The notes: generated from the sequence alone by a model not told the origin. Counted from the stretch's first letter, positions 33,235 to 44,589 are shown. The stretch is 64,000 nt of DNA from Dendrophyllia cribrosa (GCA_024195265.1 JAJLRJ010000001.1:51974672-52038671), one strand, 5' to 3'. A program made the numbers and translations.

Positions 33235-33945
33235 TTGTGATATCCGATGTCGTTGTAACAGGGTACCAGGAGTGTTCATTTTAATACTGTTGCAATTGGT
33301 GACAACTTCTCCGCAAGCAAGAAAAGGGGAGATCGTGGCAACGCTTTTAAGGTGACTGATGATCGCGGACAACTTGGTCACCTACAGAGGGATTTAGTCG
33401 CTCTGCTTTGGCGACTTCAATAACCGTTTTCAGTGCAAGTCTTGTTATGTTGCCGTCCATATAACCCGGGATCGGTGCCCAGGGGATCGATGGCAATCGA
33501 TAAAATCGATATCAATTAATCGGTGATTTTATTGGAAATCGACGGTCAATCGAATTATCACGAAAACATACGTCATCGATTGATATCAATCGATTAATTG
33601 GCATCGATTGATATCGATTTCATCGATCATCGATTTTATTGATTTAACATGCCGGGAGTTTTTAGATCACTGAATGACAGCTTACCTCAAGGTGCAAAGT
33701 TTGGTATGATTTTAGCAACATTGGCGGTTACTTCCTTTCTACAGTAGTTATAAGACGGTTTAAAGACAACTGTCCATTTGGAGAAATGCGCTGTTTATAC
33801 ATATATCAAGAAGAATTCCACCTCAGCGAAAACAACGGCTTACAGCGAGATTTACAACGTAAACGGTATTCTCGTTCCCAGAGCCCTTAGTTTGTCAGGC
33901 CGGACCTCTCACGAGCGCTGCTCGTACGTCATCTCGTACCGAAAA

Positions 33946-33964
33946 TGACGTCATGTAGCACGTG
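33946..33964 (+). promoter_or_regulatory. CRE (TGACGTCA) and E-box (CACGTG) upstream of the four-exon gene
   Basis: A perfect palindromic CRE at 33946-33953 and a CACGTG E-box at 33959-33964 lie 20-40 bp before the first ATG (33984), the core-promoter position for a CREB/ATF- and bHLH-responsive, TATA-less gene. The sites are seen; function is inferred. Confidence 0.5.
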
Positions 33965-33983
33965 ACGGCCATTCCAATGATCC

Positions 33984-34034
33984 ATGGCCAAACCAAACAT
34001 GGCGTCTGACGAAGGAAGAAAACGAAAGCTTCAG
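33984..34034 (+). CDS. Unknown four-exon gene, exon 1
   Basis: Seventeen codons from the ATG to CAG|GTAATG, phase 0. Directly downstream of the CRE/E-box pair. Confidence 0.65.
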
Positions 34035-37000
34035 GTAATGACGGTGCAATGTTTTATAGCTGTCGTTTTTTTTCTACTTTTTATGACGAACTGCCGTAGC
34101 TTACGAAATTGATCGTATATACGAGAGTGAACATAATTTTCTTACTTAACTGTATAAGCTTAACGAAGGGCTATTAAATATAACGAAGGGCTATTAAGGG
34201 ACTGGCAAAATATCTTCGGTATAACTAGGGTTCGTTATAGCTGTCGTTATATCGTGGTTCTTATTCACTCATTTTACTATTACTGGCTGGCGCGAAGAAT
34301 GTCGTTCGTTTCTGCCGAGGAATTCTTGTGTAGAGGTTCGTCAATGGTTTGCGGTCGTTTCGCATGATAAAACTTAAGGTATTCGTATATATTGTCGTAC
34401 AGTAAGCTTATATATTGTCGTACAGTCGAGAAAAAGTCGCATTTTTATCCAACAACATTTTCGGTTATTGATGAAGTAAACATGTCACAACGATTGTCAA
34501 ATGAGTGTTCTTTAAAGTGCCTATCACCCCTAGAAAGATATTTTCAAAATCAACTCTATGTACATTGAATAGTTGAATGGTAAAATATTTCTTGTTTTGA
34601 ACGTCGTGTTAGTGAGTTATAGAGATTTGAATTTACAAAATGCTAATTAGATGACGTCAACGTAAATGAGCACCTTTCCCGGGATAAAAATTCTCATATT
34701 TTTAAACATCTTAGTTCGTCTAAAAATTGTCAAGATGTTTGTGATGTCTCTTGTTTCAAAATTATTGATTATGCCACCTCCTATTATCAACTCAAAATCA
34801 AGGAGAGCTTTCATATTGAGCGTTTGAAACCTGAACTTAACAAACAAGTTGATCATGTCAGTTTATCATTACATTTTTAACTTTTACCGTTTTTTTCTTT
34901 TGTCATTTGTTTATTTTGCTATAATGTTATTGGTTCAGAGTTTGAATTTTAAATACTTTTAACGAACATTTCATTACAAATAATCATTGTATTAATAGTA
35001 TTATATATATACCTCTATTTTTAAAAAATTATTGTAACACTCACTATGGCTGATGATGATGTTTGAAACATCGAAACATGTTCCGCAAAATCAAAAGTGT
35101 GGTTGTATTTTTGAAAATATTATTAACACTTGTGCTATCAAGACCTTTTGGAAAAGATATATTTATTTATATTTAATTTTATAATTGTTTATTTATTTTC
35201 CAGACTTCATGGTGAGTATTCCTCACCTGAAGTTCTAAGTCCTACAGACTTCTTGTTACAAAATGGTCAAACCTCCCTATCTTTGGCATTACCTTTCAAC
35301 AAGTATTAATGCTGTACTTTTAAGTGTCTTTTTGCTTGCATATTTATCATTTTGATCATTTGATTTCAGTTATGGGGCGAATCAAAAGAGGACTTGATCC
35401 CCGTGAAAATATTTTGCACGCAATCTTCTCGTGCAGGCTTTTCTGAGGATGATATCAAGAGGGTTGCTTACAAGTCATTCGATGCCAAGAAGCTCGTAAA
35501 AGCCAACATAAACTTTATTAGTTTGTTCCATAAAGATGTGTCCCAGGATATAGGGCCATTACAGTCATTGAGAAGTGAGTTAAAGCCATTGAAGAAAATG
35601 GAATTTACAAAGAAAGGAACACAAATAAAATGGAGTGTTGATAAAGAGGGTAAGCCTGGTAAAAGTTTCACTTATGCAACTTCCAGCCTTATTATACATT
35701 ATATCAGTTTTGCTCTGATATATAGTTTGTGTTAGTAAGCTAAGCATGCTGGCACAAATGGATTAATCCATTAGCAACATTCGTGTTCTTTCAGATCCAC
35801 ATACTGTATTTCTTCGAATACTATGGCCCAGGTGCTAATTCAAATTTTGGTTTAAAGGAGGGAAGACGCTTAATCGAGGGGGCGCTTATTAAGTTTTTCC
35901 TTTAATGAACTGTAACTTTATTACAGTTCATTGTAATAATTACTTTATGTTGGCCAGGGATCCATATTCGCAGTCGTCCGGTCGTCCCAGACTACTAAAA
36001 ACTTGTACAGACAAGTAAAATAACTCCAAAAGTCGTCCTTCGAACAAGTGAAGTTTAAATCAATATCTTTTCAAAATTTTCATGATGTTATCATGTACAA
36101 TGTACCTGCATTCTGATCACTTCTTGTCTACTAGGAACTTTCAGAAAACGGAGAATAACTTGCAACTTTCGTCTGCAATGAAATCATAAGTTTGGGCGCC
36201 ATCTTTGATGATGCAATATTTTCCATGAAAAGATTGCAGGCTCAATTTTCATGTTGTTAACCGCTGTTTTTGTGAAACCGCATTCGCGTGACCATTCGCA
36301 CACAAAACGTGACAGCTGTTCGGCCGATCACAGCTAATTGCAACTCATGGAAGCAAAGATGTGGCGTTTCTTAGAAGGCGTTTTGCTGCCTCCGGCGCAA
36401 AAAACAAAGTAGAGCAGAAGCTGCTGCTTATGAACAGGAAAATGCAAACGCACCTTCTTGCCCTCGAGGAAAACAGACAGACCATGGCCGGCTTATGTGC
36501 CCAATGCATAGTCAACACGAATTCAAAGAAATAAAACGCGAATGTTCAAGTCACACATAATTTTATCACCATTCTCTATAATTCTGCCCTTTTACCTGAG
36601 CAACCTAAATTTTGCCCGGGCAAGTATATCATTAGGCGTCCTTGCCCGGCCGTCGACTTTGATAAAAAATGAATATGGATCCCTGTTTTGGATAAGAACA
36701 TAATTATATTCTGGCATGTAAAAGAACTCTGCAAGCACATGTAAATGAAAATAAATGAAAGTGACCTAATAAAAAAGTAAGCCCTGTTCACCTATATGCA
36801 CTGATGCCAGTGTAAGTGACACTTAAAAGGTTATAAATAAATTAAAGTAGCATAGTAACAGCTTTTCCTCGGATCCTGGTATTAATTTAAGAAAATGAGT
36901 TTGGGGGGGTGGGGGGGCACTTATTCAAGAGATGGCTCTTACATGCTACTTTGGCCAAGGTGGCGCTTATTCAGGGAGGGAGCTTATTAGAGCATGGAAA

Positions 37001-38778
37001 TATGGTATAACTTAAAGGGGAAGTATCACGGGAATTTTGATGTTTTTTGGTCAAAGCCATTTTACAATACCTTTACTTATTTACAAAATAATACTAAAAC
37101 ACCAAGAGAGTGAAATAAACCAATTCTTGAAAGAGAGACGGATTATGGTCTGTTCTAGCCCATTTGGAGACAAAATTGTGGTAACTTGAAAAAGATTAGG
37201 CTAATTTTTTTTCAAGTTGTATTTCATTGAGACCCAGTCCATCTATGACCAGAGACACTAATCAACAGTTTTGATATATTTTGTGATAATTTATCACACC
37301 ACTGGAGCTTTATTTTTCGGTTTCTGATCATTCAATAACATTTTATGCTTTTTAAAACAAGAGGCTAGCTGGTAGCCTGTACTCATGCGCTTGCATAAGA
37401 ACGTTTTATGGTTTATTTTAACTGGGTCACGCACCCCTTCCCTCTCAACGAATTTTGCGTGACATGTAAGTCTTGTTTTGTTTACATATTATCAGATATC
37501 ATTATTACGACTGAATTTACAACTGAATTTAAACACGTTTTATAAGCATTTCTCTAAATCTAGCGACAACACAAAGAAAATTCAATCACAAATTGATATC
37601 AACATAAATTCCCATCAAAAAATGTAATTTCTTTTCCGGTGAAGACCAAATGCCAGTGGCTTGACTTGGCTATTTTGAAAACAAGAACGTGATTACGGGC
37701 ACGGCGAAATCACGGTCGCATGTCAACCAATCAGACCAGTGAAAGTCCTCCTGCGGGATACGGGAAACTTTAAAAAAACAAGGAAATTTGTGACTACAAA
37801 AAGCGGGACGAAAGCTAAAAATGGAAACAAGGAAACCTTAACGAAACCTTGACTCATGCCGCTATGCGCATGAGTAATGACACCAAATCCCCGTGATACT
37901 TCCCCTTTAATTGGACAGAAGAATGGCTGGCTCGTAAACAACTGACAAAGCGACACCAGGATCCCCCAAGGAAGGCCTCACTTAACAAAATAATAGTTTC
38001 CAAATGAAATGTAACATGAAATGTACATGTAATGATAAGTATCATAAATTTTATACATTTTCTCATTTTTACTTCCAGATGTGCCCTCCACAGAGGAGCT
38101 GAGTTGCCAAATCATGTTAGCTTTTTTGAGTGGTTTGAAGGACACAGATGGAAAAAGTGCAATGTGTCTTCTAATCTCACAAATACTCCAATTGCTAGGC
38201 AGGAAGGAACTTGCGAAAATGACGGGGTCCACATCACATGTCACCAGGTATTCAACCTTATATGAATATTACATGTAGTCACTGAAACAAGCTCATCATC
38301 TGATGAGGGCGCATCAAACAAAAAACAAGAAGAACCTGCATTCAGTAGCCCACCTTCCAAGCCACAGGTGTCACCAGATAGTAGTCCTTCATCCAATGAC
38401 AGTGGCGAATGTCATGCAACTAAACTTTCTACAGCAGATCTTCTAGTTTATGTCCAGCCTTTACTAGACCGGTCAATAAAAACAAAGTTAGTGGTCACAT
38501 TAAAAAGTCATAATAAAGTAACTGATGATCTTTTAAACCAGTTATTGTCCCGAATCCCCTATCAAATTGGTCACATCTTTGGATTAGAAATCAATACAGC
38601 GAGGGCAACTCTGTATTCAGTTAATGTAATCTCAGAAGAATTAGTCCATATTTATCGTAATAGTCCTTTCGAGTTCACATTTTTTAATGAGAATACAGGA
38701 AAATCAACTTTCAATTTTGATTCCTTTTGGAAGATGGTTTTGGCAATTGGTCATGTGCTCCAAGATAATGGACCATGA
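33984..38778 (+). CDS. Unrecognised four-exon gene, 328 residues
   Basis: Exons 33984-34034, 35370-35649, 38079-38247 and 38292-38778 join with consistent phases (0, 1, 2) and GT..AG borders to 987 nt ending in TGA. A second ATG in stronger context at 33999 may be the real start. Residues 1-17 are basic. The ~90 residues of exon 2 (SEDDIKRVAYKSFDAKKLVK) and exon 3 look helical. A Ser-rich, acidic linker follows (SSSSDEGASNKKQEEP...SPDSSPSSNDS). The C-terminal ~110 residues form a compact conserved-looking domain (LSTADLLVYVQPLLDRSIKT, FWKMVLAIGHVL). No family, signal peptide or membrane segment recognised. The S-rich linker and basic start hint at a nuclear role, which is only a guess. Introns carry a Penelope relic, a hammerhead and MITEs. 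Confidence 0.7.
34645..34880 (+). mobile_element. Penelope-like element relic (GIY-YIG endonuclease C-terminus)
   Basis: Read on plus: HLSRDKNSHIFKHL...CQDVCDVSCFKIIDYATSYYQLKIKE then RLKPELNKQ, the typical end of the Penelope endonuclease domain. A hammerhead core lies 170 bp downstream, as in Penelope terminal repeats. Lies in intron 1 of the four-exon gene. Confidence 0.75.
35050..35077 (+). ncRNA. Hammerhead ribozyme core, intact conserved boxes
   Basis: CTGATGA, then a perfect hairpin GATGTT-TGA-AACATC (stem II), then GAAAC. All core nucleotides of the two conserved boxes are present. The flanking strands (stems I and III) are short, as in Penelope-type hammerheads. Confidence 0.75.
35370..35649 (+). 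CDS. Unknown four-exon gene, exon 2
   Basis: Acceptor TTGATTTCAG and donor GTAAGC. 280 nt open throughout in one frame; ends in phase 1. Confidence 0.75.
35956..36684. mobile_element. 729-bp TIR element
   Basis: Inverted ends AGGGATCCATATTC and GAATATGGATCCCT. It sits inside a larger repeat (about 35805-37010) whose ends CTGTATTTCTTCGAATA and ...CATGGAAATATGG resemble Tc1/mariner MITEs. No transposase frame. Confidence 0.6.
37016..37906. mobile_element. 891-bp TTAA MITE (AGGGGAAGTATCACGGG family)
   Basis: Perfect inverted ends AGGGGAAGTATCACGGG / CCCGTGATACTTCCCCT with TTAA on both sides (37012, 37907). Lies in intron 2 of the four-exon gene. Confidence 0.88.
38079..38247 (+). CDS. Unknown four-exon gene, exon 3
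   Basis: Acceptor TTTTACTTCCAG, donor CAG|GTATTC. Encodes a helical Leu-rich segment (KSAMCLLISQILQLLGRKEL). Ends in phase 2. Confidence 0.7.
38292..38778 (+). CDS. Unknown four-exon gene, exon 4 and stop
   Basis: The AG at 38290 restores the frame from exon 3; the more upstream TAG acceptor (38278) would give an immediate stop, so the intron is only 44 nt. Opens with a Ser/acidic linker then the C-terminal domain and TGA at 38776. Confidence 0.68.
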
Positions 38779-39306
38779 GAATCAAACTTGCTTCATCGCT
38801 TTTTAGCACAGGACACCCAAGAATATTAGTTGCGTACTCCTATTTTAGTTAGGTAATTTGCAATGATGTATCCGGATCCTTATTCATTTTTGTGTGGGGT
38901 ACCTGTGGTATCTCACACTATTGTCGCCGGGTTATGTCCGTTGATGATAATGAGTTGCAAAGATTGCATTACATTCTGGGTATCCCGCACATGTACCCTT
39001 TAGGTACCTTTTTTTTTTATTTATACTCGTTTAATCATTTTTTGTACTCAATTCGTTATCCATAATTAATTAATTGGTTTTATTACTCATTCAATTCTTT
39101 TGTCATTCTTAAGATAGGCAGGCAAACGCACTAAGTGCCTTTATTCTATAAGGTTAGAAGAAATGCAGAACAAGTAGTTGTATGATCGTCCGGGTGAGTG
39201 AAGTGTTGAGTAGGACTTTTTGACAACCGGCGCGGAAGTCAAGTGAGAGTCGAGTTAGGTGTTTATCGTCAGTATATGGCATTTAACTGTGGTTATTTGC
39301 CTGGAA
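38779..39306. other. Region downstream of the four-exon gene
   Basis: AT-rich, no gene seen. No clear AATAAA within the first 200 bp after the stop. Confidence 0.4.
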
Positions 39307-39405
39307 CGAAGCCCTCCTAAGCTAAGATATTTCCTAAGTATTGTCTCATAACAATGGGCCTTTGTTATGAGACAATAGGAAATATCTTAGCTTAGGAGGG
39401 CTTCG
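39307..39405. repeat. Near-perfect 99-bp foldback
   Basis: Arms CGAAGCCCTCCTAAGCTAAG... and complement pair over 43 nt with one 4-nt bulge (AAGT), leaving a loop of about 9 nt. Single strands would form a very stable hairpin. Confidence 0.85.
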
Positions 39406-39798
39406 TAAAACCGGCCCTTGACTGGTCAATAAAGTCGCGATGTTATTGGTCGTCTCTCAGTTGAGCTGTGATGTGAAGAGAAGTCTTAGTGATCAGATAA
39501 AGAACGGCTGCGTGGGAGACTACCTTGAATGAATGAATCATTTATTAAAATCGATACTTGCAATCCATGGATTGAATTACTAACGATTAAAATATTTACA
39601 ATGACTTGAGATAAAAATGGATCAGAATATAAAACATTCCTTCTCAGGACTACACTCTCCCAGATGATCATACAATTACTTATGACATGACTCCTGGGCT
39701 CAAACCATTTACTAAAATACGAGATAGTTGAAGACAGGAGGTGTCATCGTTGAAGAAAAGTTAATGTCCACGCGTAACAACATCTAGCGATCTTAAAA

Positions 39799-39827
39799 CC
39801 AATGAAGGCTTAAGAGTCAGCCGAAAC
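39799..39827 (+). ncRNA. Degenerate hammerhead motif
   Basis: CCAATGA (two changes from CTGATGA), stem GGCT..AGCC, then an intact CGAAAC. Similar stem II to the 56114 motif. Would not be expected to cleave. Confidence 0.35.
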
Positions 39828-40373
39828 GTCTTAGTAACAGGAACAAACATTAACATTTCTTCAACTAAGATAAGAAGTCTGGTCTCATCTTCCCACTACG
39901 TATTCTCCACTTTACTCAATCATTCACTCTGATTATTTTAAACAGCTTCACTGTATTTAAAGTAGTCATTTTTATTAAATTCTAGGGCCCTATTTACTTG
40001 TAAAAAGGATGATCCTAGTGCTAGGATCATCCTAGAAGGTTCATTTGGTTTACATGCTAAAATGCGGCTTCCAGGATCAACTTTTCATTTGGTTTACATG
40101 AAAAATTGAGGATTAAAAAATTGAGGGATTGTATCAGTCTTTCTTTTCTTTTTTGGGCAAGGCTGGCTATTATCAAGCTCATCTTGGGCTTCCCGAGAAT
40201 CGTTAGTCACATTCTGGCCTCTTTGGACACTGCTCGCGGAAATTCTCGATAAGTCGCTACTTCCCGCTCTACTTTGGGCCCCGTATTTTTGTCGTCTTTT
40301 TCGTTTGGCAAAGACATTCGAAATTGTCAGGCTTTTGTCTTTTGTCTGGGCTTTTGTCCCTTTGCGAAGATGC

Positions 40374-40375
40374 CG

Positions 40376-40408
<33 letters not shown>

Positions 40409-40428
40409 ACACGCACACACACACACAA
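40374..40428. repeat. (CA)n microsatellite
   Basis: Alternating CA with some CG steps, followed by a poly-A run. The Cys/Val frame antisense to it is an artefact, although the flanking minus-strand frame (40095-40370) is Lys/Ser-rich and could be an exon fragment. Confidence 0.85.
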
Positions 40429-40429
40429 A

Positions 40430-42019
40430 AAAAAAAAAACCGGCTGTTCTCCGTGCAAATTTGTCGGGAAAAAAGGACACGATTTTATCTATTTTAAGCA
40501 ATTTCGCATATACGTCATTCCTCGTATTTATGGATTCCGCGTAGTGGTCACGGAATAGAAGGGCTCTTTAAATTTTTCGTCGTAGGATGCAAACCATTTC
40601 ATTTATGTTGAATTTTAAACCCTTTCCATAACATACACAACTAACTAACCCTTTTTCACGCAGCGAAGCTTTAGTTTATAAATCTAAACGGAAATTTAAA
40701 TATTGCCACCACTGAATATAGAGGGTCTGAGGATATCCTTCAAATTCAACTTTTAGGATTATTTTACCGAAAACTAAAAACAGTAATTTTAAAGGTCTTA
40801 TCGACTGTTGCGACTGACCAGGAACTAAAACGCCACGAAACGCAGGTTGCCGAATTAAAAGATATTCTGTTTATTCGCTGCTGCCAAGATGCTGGTTTCT
40901 CTGCAATGCAAATGCGAGTCCGAGTAAATTTTCACCACAACTGAATTATTCAGCAAAGTGTAACGGTTGAAAGCGGCACCTTGAAAAACAACTTCAATGT
41001 CAGTTTTTCTGGTTTTATAGACCATCTGGAGTCTATAAAGATAACTTTCTGTTACGAAGCAATTTTGAGAAAAGCAGCCTTCGCGGCAATGGGAACGAAA
41101 CTCCGCTTAATATGAACATATATTAAAACTGGACTGATCTGAAAAAGTTTTCGGTGCTGCTACTCGGTTTCGTATGTAGTTCCCGCTTTCTCAATTGATC
41201 TTATAATATTTAGAAAATGTTTGACTTTCAACGTTCAGATCAAAGTAAGTAAAAGAAGTCCAAGAATACAATTGGTATTTATACGGGTAGCCTTTAACGC
41301 TTTGGGGAAATTATTTGTTTAAATTTGCAATTGTCGTTTGTGGGAACTTATTTGTTTTAAACAAGTTTGTCTGTTCAAAGTTAGCAGGTTATATTATAAA
41401 CGTGCACGCACGAGAATAAGGTTGAATATGTTCTACTTCTAAAGTTAATTGGAATTATCAGACTTACCTTGTAGAAATGGAACCTTAAGAATGTAGCCTA
41501 AGCCTTAAGCCTTAGCCTTCAGGATGTAGTTTAAACCAGCTAAAACATGTTATTCAAAATATAGTCACCAGCACTTAATTTGAGTTCCTGTTTCGCACGC
41601 TAAACAAACCAATAAAAACGTTGGAAGGTTTTAATGGCAATTTGGTAGTAAAACTTGACAGTTAAACGTCAAGCGTCTTTTTTCATTGCGTATTTATAGA
41701 CCATGCTGGTGACACTACTTAATTAAAAACTACTTATTTCGATAGTTGGCGTCATTATATTTCTGACATTTTATCATATATCTACGGAGTCTTTATTACA
41801 GCTGGCTGATAATAAGTTCTTCCTGTCCACATTGTAAATATTATTTTCTTTTTCCGTAGATAAACTTCAGCCATTTCATGTTCTACTGAGGCAAAAATAA
41901 AGCAATTTCTCTAAGTTTATATTTCAAACCTTTTTATATATTGCAGATTTAAATAGAACAATGTCACGTAACGCTGCCGCAAGAAAAAAGTCTTTATTTC
42001 TCTAGGATGAAACTTAGCC
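40430..42019. other. Non-coding region
   Basis: Uniformly AT-rich; no coding exon or intact repeat recognised. Confidence 0.4.
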
Positions 42020-42028
42020 GCCAATACA

Positions 42029-43995
42029 CAACCTCGTTCCCAGGGTCTCTCTTCTTCCGGCCTCCTGGAGCGAGAGAGAGAGAGACCCGGCACCGCGGCA
42101 GAACGTTTGCGCATGCGTAAACTTCAAGTACTTCCGGTCCGGTAAACTACCAGGCGTTCGTGCCGGCGTTCGTCAACATCGATGCGAACAGCATAAAACA
42201 ACACCTCTGTATGAACCAACAGACCTAGATTTTCTAGATGCAATGATGAAAGGACCACAACCGAAGAAAATTATGGTACGTACACGATCGGTTCTTGCAT
42301 GAATACATTTCGAGATGGAGTGAAGACTTGTTTTTTGTGAAAAAATGCGATGCAAAAATTATTTGTTCATATTTCGTTGTTGGTGCAAACACGAAACCCC
42401 TGGGTGCAAACGCTTGAAACTTGAACGATGAAAAAACTTTTCAACGAAACAAACTTTTTCTCTACCTTTGTTTTATAACTCTTACTTTTTGTTTTCAAAC
42501 TTCGCGGTACGGGAGTTTTATGTTGTTCATGTTGTAGTTCATTTTTTATTTCAGGTAATTTTTGTTTTTCCTTTGTTTCAAATTCATTAGCATATATTAC
42601 CATACCCAAAAACAATGGAAAAATAAAAATTACCTGAGATAAAAAAATTAACTACAACATTTACATGGGATTACAGTATGTCACCGGAAATGCATAATTC
42701 ACCGGATGCTCAGTTTTCTACTCATGCGCAGTGCGTTTCGCCGCGGTGCCGAGAGACCCTGGCTCAGGCTGGTCACGTGTCTCCCAGAATCTGGGAGATT
42801 CCAATTAAAGGACACGGGGGAGGGGCGGCAAAGTGTGAAATTTGTCTGCTCTAGTTGGGCATTGCGAAACAAATGCAAAAGCGTTCGGCGGCTCGCGAAA
42901 AATGTGAAGCGGCGGTCATCCTCAGACTTCGAAAACATATCCACATGGTCTGGTTCTGAAAGTGTAAGTTGCTTTAGGATCAGAGGAATTGTCACGGCGC
43001 TTGAAGATTTACCGCAGTAAAGCTAATTTTGAACTTGCTGCAGAATGCAATCCAATTTTATTTACTTGACGCCGCAAAGCTCGCGCTTTTGATTTATGGC
43101 ATTGTTCCGGACTGGGATGAATTATCGCTACATACTGCTTAACAGGCGATCTTTAAGCTTCATTCGAAAGGCACATTAAAGTGCTGCCGTCTGTTCTCTG
43201 GCGATGGCAAAGCAAGAAAGAAGCGGCTGCCACGGACCAAATGTTTGCACGCTGATCAACAGTACACTTTTATAACAGGAAACGATCGAGAGAAGACAAT
43301 GAAAGCTTTTATTCTTCGTGTGTGAGGCATGTTGTTTAGTTACTATGTTCACCAGTTCCAGTCGTTTGGATGTCTATACATTGTTCATTTATATACTTGT
43401 GAATTTTTGAGCAACAATTTTATTCTTGCGTATTGTTTATTCGCTTTCGTTTGAATCGTTTGACTGAACCTTCGTTATTTCAATTTTAGGATTTTGTTCA
43501 TATTATGTTCAGTTCGAAAATTATAAGTTGTTAGGATCTTTTGTCCTTCTATTTATTGAGTTGTAAACGGCAGGCATAACATAAACAGCAAAATTGAAGC
43601 ACTTTTCACGGCCAAAGAGATTTCTAACATCCCTATTCGGTTGACGATATAAAAGCCTGGGATGTTTTATCTGTTTTATTTCGGGTCTTGCTATAATCAC
43701 AGAGAATTTTTTACGTCTTTTATATATATCTTGCAATACAGATTCCTATTTTCAACAAGAGGTTATGGAACATGGAACATAATTTATTTCACAGCCACAG
43801 CTGAAACAACAACCGTCGCGCACAGCACGATCCTAGCCACTGTACAGAAAACAAGGCAACGTTACAAATACTGTCTGTCTGTCTACCCCTCCTTAGGATT
43901 ACAATTGTCCACGAGACACGTGACCAGCCTGAGCCAGGGTCTCTCTCTCTCTCGCTCCAGGGGAGGGAAGAAGAGAGACCCTGGGAACGAGGTTG
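42029..43995. mobile_element. 1967-bp TIR element, CAACCTCG family, 9-bp target duplication
   Basis: Ends CAACCTCGTTCCCAGGGTCT and ...AGACCCTGGGAACGAGGTTG are inverted. The flanks GCCAATACA (42020-42028, 43996-44004) form a perfect 9-bp duplication. Two further inward copies of the AGGGTCTCTC / GAGAGACCCTGG word lie near 42745 and 43935, so the ends are compound. No complete transposase frame. It is the longest family member here. Confidence 0.85.
42147..42275 (+). pseudogene. Exon-like fragment inside the 1967-bp element
   Basis: An open frame reads QHKTTPLYEPTDLDFLDAMM followed by KGPQPKKIM and a GTACGT donor. It has host-like codon composition and ends at a splice donor, so it may be a captured exon or the first exon of the autonomous transposase gene. 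No family recognised. Confidence 0.3.
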
Positions 43996-44209
43996 GCCAA
44001 TACACAGTACAGAACCAGAAGAGCTTGCGACGGTGTGAGCGGTTCTCGTTTACCTCCAATTTGGAATCCTATGATTTCAAAAAAGAACGCGGTTGGTGTA
44101 GGAGAAAAGCAACTGATTGTATATTGATCCTCGCCTCCTGATTGATCATCGCAGTGTGCTATCAACTTATTAAAGCAGATGAAAAGCAACCTGAAAAAAT
44201 TCGGGTTTA

Positions 44210-44279
44210 AACGGGATTCGAACCCATGACCTTGCGATACCAGTGCAACGCTTTACTGACTGAGCTACCACGATATCCG
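44210..44279 (-). tRNA. tRNA-like sequence, left arm (probably not functional)
   Basis: Minus strand reads GTGGTAGCTCAGTCAGTAAA (A box) and GGTTCGAATCC (perfect B box). I could not fold a proper anticodon stem, so it is tRNA-derived rather than a tRNA gene. Confidence 0.45.
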
Positions 44280-44520
44280 AAAGTCAATTGTGAGTTCGTG
44301 GTATACCTGGTTTATTTTTTAGTGAAATACATAACTATGAAAAAAGACAATCATTTATGTGAATTGCGGATGAAACATGAGTGAAATTTGATCCTCGCAT
44401 ATCTATCCCTATTTCACTCATGTTTCATCCGCAGTTCACACATGATTTTCATACATTCATATTCATGTATTTCACTATCATCGGGTATATCACGAACTCA
44501 CAATTGACTATCTATCCAGG

Positions 44521-44589
44521 TGGCTTGGTAGCTCAGTAGATAGAGCGACCGGTATCGCAAGATCATGGGTTCGAATACCGTTCAAGCCT
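44521..44589 (+). tRNA. tRNA-like sequence, right arm (probably not functional)
   Basis: GCTTGGTAGCTCAGTAGATAG A box and GGTTCGAATACC B box (one change). The inverted partner of 44210-44279. Confidence 0.45.

Larger units (their letters stand above)
32441..33657. mobile_element. TIR element with ATCGAT-dense ends, carrying a LINE insert
   Basis: Ends TTCCGGCCTGTTAAATCGAT and ...TGATTTAACATGCCGGGA are inverted. Both termini (32455-32580, 33480-33640) contain more than twenty ATCGAT or close variants. The interior is occupied by a LINE tail (32690-33234). A clean target duplication was not found. Confidence 0.55.

Noticed and set aside
35212..35219. An 8-nt microexon (AG|ACTTCATG|GTGAG) between exons 1 and 2 of the four-exon gene
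   Set aside because: Including it would break the reading frame into exon 2, whereas joining exon 1 directly keeps phase 0.
40094..40501. 135-residue minus-strand frame with a Cys/Val-rich middle
   Set aside because: The middle is a (CA)n microsatellite. The Lys/Ser-rich remainder might be an exon fragment, but there is no splice or family support.
44210..44589. Two functional tRNA genes
   Set aside because: A and B boxes are present but no proper anticodon stem could be folded and the second B box is mutated; treated as tRNA-derived ends of a palindrome.
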